This document shows positions 39,744 to 42,211 of a stretch of 42,211 nt of DNA, in pieces. The stretch's first letter is position 1; the number at the start of each line of letters is the position of its first letter. The DNA lies in the IMG/VR virus record IMGVR_UViG_3300028843_000067, positions 1 to 42,211 of that record, one strand, 5' to 3'. The stretch is from a virus. Below the pieces are notes generated by a model that did not search any database, had not been told where the DNA came from, and saw only the letters and a list, made by a program, of their open reading frames with translations. The position numbers and the translations under genes were made by a program.

Positions 39744-42172
39744 TTCCACCACCTCTCGTTTGTGCCTTCTGTTTTGCGCCTTGCGCGTTCTGATCTTGCA
39801 GCTTTCATCTTAGCTCGGGGATCGGCTAACTCTCTCAATCCTTCCATCCATAATCTATCGTGTGCAAGGCGCCAATACCAAAATTGTCCGGGTATATAAC
39901 GCACCGCACCGGCCATGTCTCCTTGAGCTTTGCGTACTAATTCTTCCATCATGTTGTCAGCGGTTACCACGTCTTTAGCATCACCAAATATTCCTATCAT
40001 TACTATCTTATCGAGCTCTGATAAGAGGGGTCCTCCTAACATATCTGCTGTAGTCTGACCAAATTGCTGCATATTTCCAAGTATAATGTCTCCTGCGAAA
40101 GATAATAACCCTCCAGCAAGTACCGATTTCTTAGCCAAGAGAAGACTATCCCAATCTAATGGCTTGTTTCCTTTGGCAATCTCTTTAGCCTGTACTGACA
40201 TCATGCCTAGCACGAATGTTGATACCATCATGGTCCCCATATACTTAGCTCTATCACCGCCATTACCTAATCCTCTTGTAGCTCGAGCTAAGTGATTCAT
40301 GACTACGCTTACAGAGAAAGTCTTGAATTGTCCTGAAGACCGCAAGGCCTCTCCCGTAGCGGTACCACGTTTAGTTCCTTGGTTCATAAAACCCTGTACC
40401 AAAGCATCCGGCTCTGTAACGCCGTACCTGCTTTCAGATTTTATCATGCCTAAAACTCGTTCTGCAAGGTCTGTTGGCAACTGAGAAGGGTCCATAAACT
40501 TCGTGCTACCTTTTGTAATCTTCGTCGAAGACCCTATAATAGCCATGTCTTCAGGAGATATGCCATAGCGTTCAAGAGTTCTTAAGAAGTTCTTGTACGC
40601 CCCATCGGTCTTCGACATTTTAGCTAAAACATCAGGTGCTAACTCAGATACATGAGCTAAGTGCCCTGCAAACTCTAAGTGAAAGGCTTGCTTTGCAGCC
40701 ACAGTCCAATGGTTAAGGCCACCTGCTCGCATCATCACTTCTGCGAACTTAGCTGAAAAACCTCTTCCTTGGATAGTAGCAAACCTTGAAGAGGCGTGCA
40801 TCCTATCAATAGCGTGTTCCAAAAGAAAGCCTGTCGAAGCGGCTAACCGTTGTTTATCCTTTGTATTTGCGACCAATATTGATGTAAACGATTTGTACAT
40901 TTTTGTGACTGACAAACCGTTAACCCCAGCTGTAAGGCCTAAGAAACCTACATCGGGCAGCGCAGACAAGGCCGCAGACGTAAGCTTCAAGCCTGTCATA
41001 TAGTTTCGTAGCGATTGAAACGTATCAGCCATCCTCTGGTTTTCTGGAGCCAAGGCACCTGCTAAGTTATCAAAAGCTTTTGTAGCCATCCTTCCGGCAT
41101 CGCGAGTACCAACGGCCTTAGCTACTGTGTCACGTAGCATATTGAACCCATGGGTAGGAGAAGGCCCTAAAGACTCACGCATCGCAGTTTCTCGTGTTAT
41201 GATTGTCAAGTGATCCATAAGACCTGAGTAGGGGCTCTCTTTGGAAAACTGTTGAGAGTAATCCCACCACCCTTGTGAGTCTTTCCATTTAAGAGTTCTA
41301 TGTAACTCGTGCCTCTTTTGGAACGAGTTACCATGTACTTCACTTGAACTACCGAGTATCTGACTAGCAAAGCCATCAGTTTTAAGGTCTTTGAAATACA
41401 TTTCTAAATGCATACGCATCTCGCCTTTCTTGACACCCATTGCTTCGTAATCAAGCTTCTTTTCGAATGCACTTAACCATATATCTATATCGGCTCTTGT
41501 ATCACCAGCCTTATGCTGTTTAGATATAAAAGACATGACCATGTCGTAGTCAGATATGGTAGGAAGAGTCTGTCCTTCCTTAGCTAATCCTTTACCGGTT
41601 GTAGCTTCTGTCGTGTTATACTTTGCAATGAGCTCATCATTAACTTTGTTAAAAGCTCTAACAAATAATTTGTCTTGTGCAGAGCCACCGTCTCCAAAGA
41701 AAGCTGAAGCGAGTCCCCTTTGATGACTAACCATGCGTGACATAGACAAGTGTTTAGGAGCATACTTGATCATCATCTCGTTTAGCTTAGAGAATGCAAG
41801 CATTTGAGCTCCGTCCATTTTACCCTGTACAGACGTTCCTCTAAAAGATTCGTTCCTATCTGTAACAAGAAAAGCTATCAACCCTGCTTCAGGGTCTGAC
41901 ATCATTTCTCCTTTCTTCTTAGCTCTTCCGGCTCTGACGTCCGAGCCACGAGCAGGTCTAGTGTAAGACATTATGCTGTGAATATTATTAGCATATGCAA
42001 CCGCAGTTAGCTGAGCATTTTCTTTGGCATTCGTAAGATACTCTTTTCTATGTTCCAAAAATTCCATAACTTCCTTGTTAGAGACCACCCCAGTATCTGG
42101 ATCCTTAAACAAAGTTTCGCGGATTCTTCTTGCGTAAGCGGGTGGCAAACAATTTATTAGTGCATAACTCAT
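39740..42172 (-). CDS. Large internal virion (ejection) protein
   Basis: 810 residues from ATG 42172 (MSYALINCLPP), chosen over 42190 because AGGAAA lies upstream and the start overlaps the previous stop in ATGA. The central region (SLRNYMTGLKLTSAALSALPDVGFLGLTAGVNG ... VTKMYKSFTSIL) has amphipathic and hydrophobic helices, as in the C-terminal half of very large podovirus ejection proteins. Charged coils flank it. A second hydrophobic segment, KKSVLAGGLLSFAGDIILGN, lies near the end. It precedes the tail fibre gene, as gp16 precedes gp17 in T7. Confidence 0.68.
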   Translation of the reverse strand: MSYALINCLPPAYARRIRETLFKDPDTGVVSNKEVMEFLEHRKEYLTNAKENAQLTAVAYANNIHSIMSYTRPARGSDVRAGRAKKKGEMMSDPEAGLIAFLVTDRNESFRGTSVQGKMDGAQMLAFSKLNEMMIKYAPKHLSMSRMVSHQRGLASAFFGDGGSAQDKLFVRAFNKVNDELIAKYNTTEATTGKGLAKEGQTLPTISDYDMVMSFISKQHKAGDTRADIDIWLSAFEKKLDYEAMGVKKGEMRMHLEMYFKDLKTDGFASQILGSSSEVHGNSFQKRHELHRTLKWKDSQGWWDYSQQFSKESPYSGLMDHLTIITRETAMRESLGPSPTHGFNMLRDTVAKAVGTRDAGRMATKAFDNLAGALAPENQRMADTFQSLRNYMTGLKLTSAALSALPDVGFLGLTAGVNGLSVTKMYKSFTSILVANTKDKQRLAASTGFLLEHAIDRMHASSRFATIQGRGFSAKFAEVMMRAGGLNHWTVAAKQAFHLEFAGHLAHVSELAPDVLAKMSKTDGAYKNFLRTLERYGISPEDMAIIGSSTKITKGSTKFMDPSQLPTDLAERVLGMIKSESRYGVTEPDALVQGFMNQGTKRGTATGEALRSSGQFKTFSVSVVMNHLARATRGLGNGGDRAKYMGTMMVSTFVLGMMSVQAKEIAKGNKPLDWDSLLLAKKSVLAGGLLSFAGDIILGNMQQFGQTTADMLGGPLLSELDKIVMIGIFGDAKDVVTADNMMEELVRKAQGDMAGAVRYIPGQFWYWRLAHDRLWMEGLRELADPRAKMKAARSERARRKTEGTNERWWK

Positions 42173-42211
42173 GTATGTTTTCCTATGCAATTAAGCGCAT
42201 CGTCTAATATT
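42169..42211 (-). CDS. C-terminal end of an upstream gene, cut by the window edge
   Basis: The frame is open from the window end to TGA 42169 and ends ILDDALNCIGKHT. The TGA overlaps the ATG at 42172, the same coupling used throughout this operon. On a circular map this would be the end of the ejection gene truncated at 849. Confidence 0.55.
   Translation of the reverse strand, partial: ILDDALNCIGKHT

Noticed and set aside
1-42211. Matching terminal repeats at the window ends
   Set aside because: The first and last bases share no visible direct or inverted repeat, and the left end is not phage DNA. No CRISPR array or insertion sequence was seen either.

Overview
Almost the whole window (about 0.85-42.2 kb) is the AT-rich genome of a lytic, short-tailed bacteriophage with a T7-like virion plan. 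Large terminase, portal, scaffold, major capsid protein, tail tubular proteins A and B, a gp13-like protein, three large ejection (internal virion) proteins and a T7 gp17-like tail fibre are all recognisable. I see no phage RNA polymerase, integrase or tRNA gene, and no obvious holin or endolysin. The host cannot be named. The promoters look like sigma70-type sites read by host RNA polymerase, so the host is a bacterium.

Layout. Two transcription blocks diverge from a control region at about 19.8-23.6 kb. The minus-strand (late) block runs from the large terminase (19793) leftward through head, tail and ejection genes to 849. If the genome is circular or permuted, it continues from the right end (42211) through another ejection protein, two fibre genes and a small lipoprotein to about 36446. 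The plus-strand (early/middle) block runs from 20068 to 36558: small early proteins, a primase-polymerase/SF3 helicase, a SNF2-type helicase, nucleotide metabolism genes, SSB, family A DNA polymerase, a PD-(D/E)XK nuclease, GIY-YIG and VRR-NUC nucleases and an ATP-dependent DNA ligase. The two blocks converge at about 36.5 kb.

Main discovery 1: an apparent T4-style cytosine hypermodification pathway in a small podovirus. A translationally coupled run (28143-30817) encodes a MazG/dCTPase-fold pyrophosphohydrolase, a dNMP kinase, a thymidylate-synthase-fold enzyme carrying the Asn-to-Asp change typical of dCMP hydroxymethylases, and a clear homologue of T4 DNA beta-glucosyltransferase with nearly all key active-site residues kept. 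Together these predict glucosyl-5-hydroxymethylcytosine DNA.

Main discovery 2: a phage-wide promoter system. Eight sites share GTATAC (or GTGTAC) - exactly 18 bp - TATAATAtac. The predicted start lies 7 nt after TATAAT. At that base there is either a hairpin (six sites; in four of them a perfect stem with an ATAA loop, one having a different, compensated stem) or the ATG of a gene (two sites, implying leaderless mRNAs for large terminase and the SNF2-type helicase). The two minus-strand promoters carry GTGTAC and a shared 24-bp upstream element, which suggests a late class.

Other items of note are a GC-rich island (about 21030-21190) that may be a structured RNA, a switch-like leader before the primase gene (23365-23480), a family of three small NPKR-motif proteins each followed by a hairpin or terminator, and a 44-bp tandem repeat in the control region.

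The first ~850 bases do not belong to the phage. They read as a lysine-rich eukaryotic gene in the ciliate code (TAA and TAG as Gln) once two 32-nt GT-AG introns are removed. This is most likely an assembly chimera. It truncates the ejection-protein gene at 849, whose true end is probably the open frame at the extreme right end of the window.
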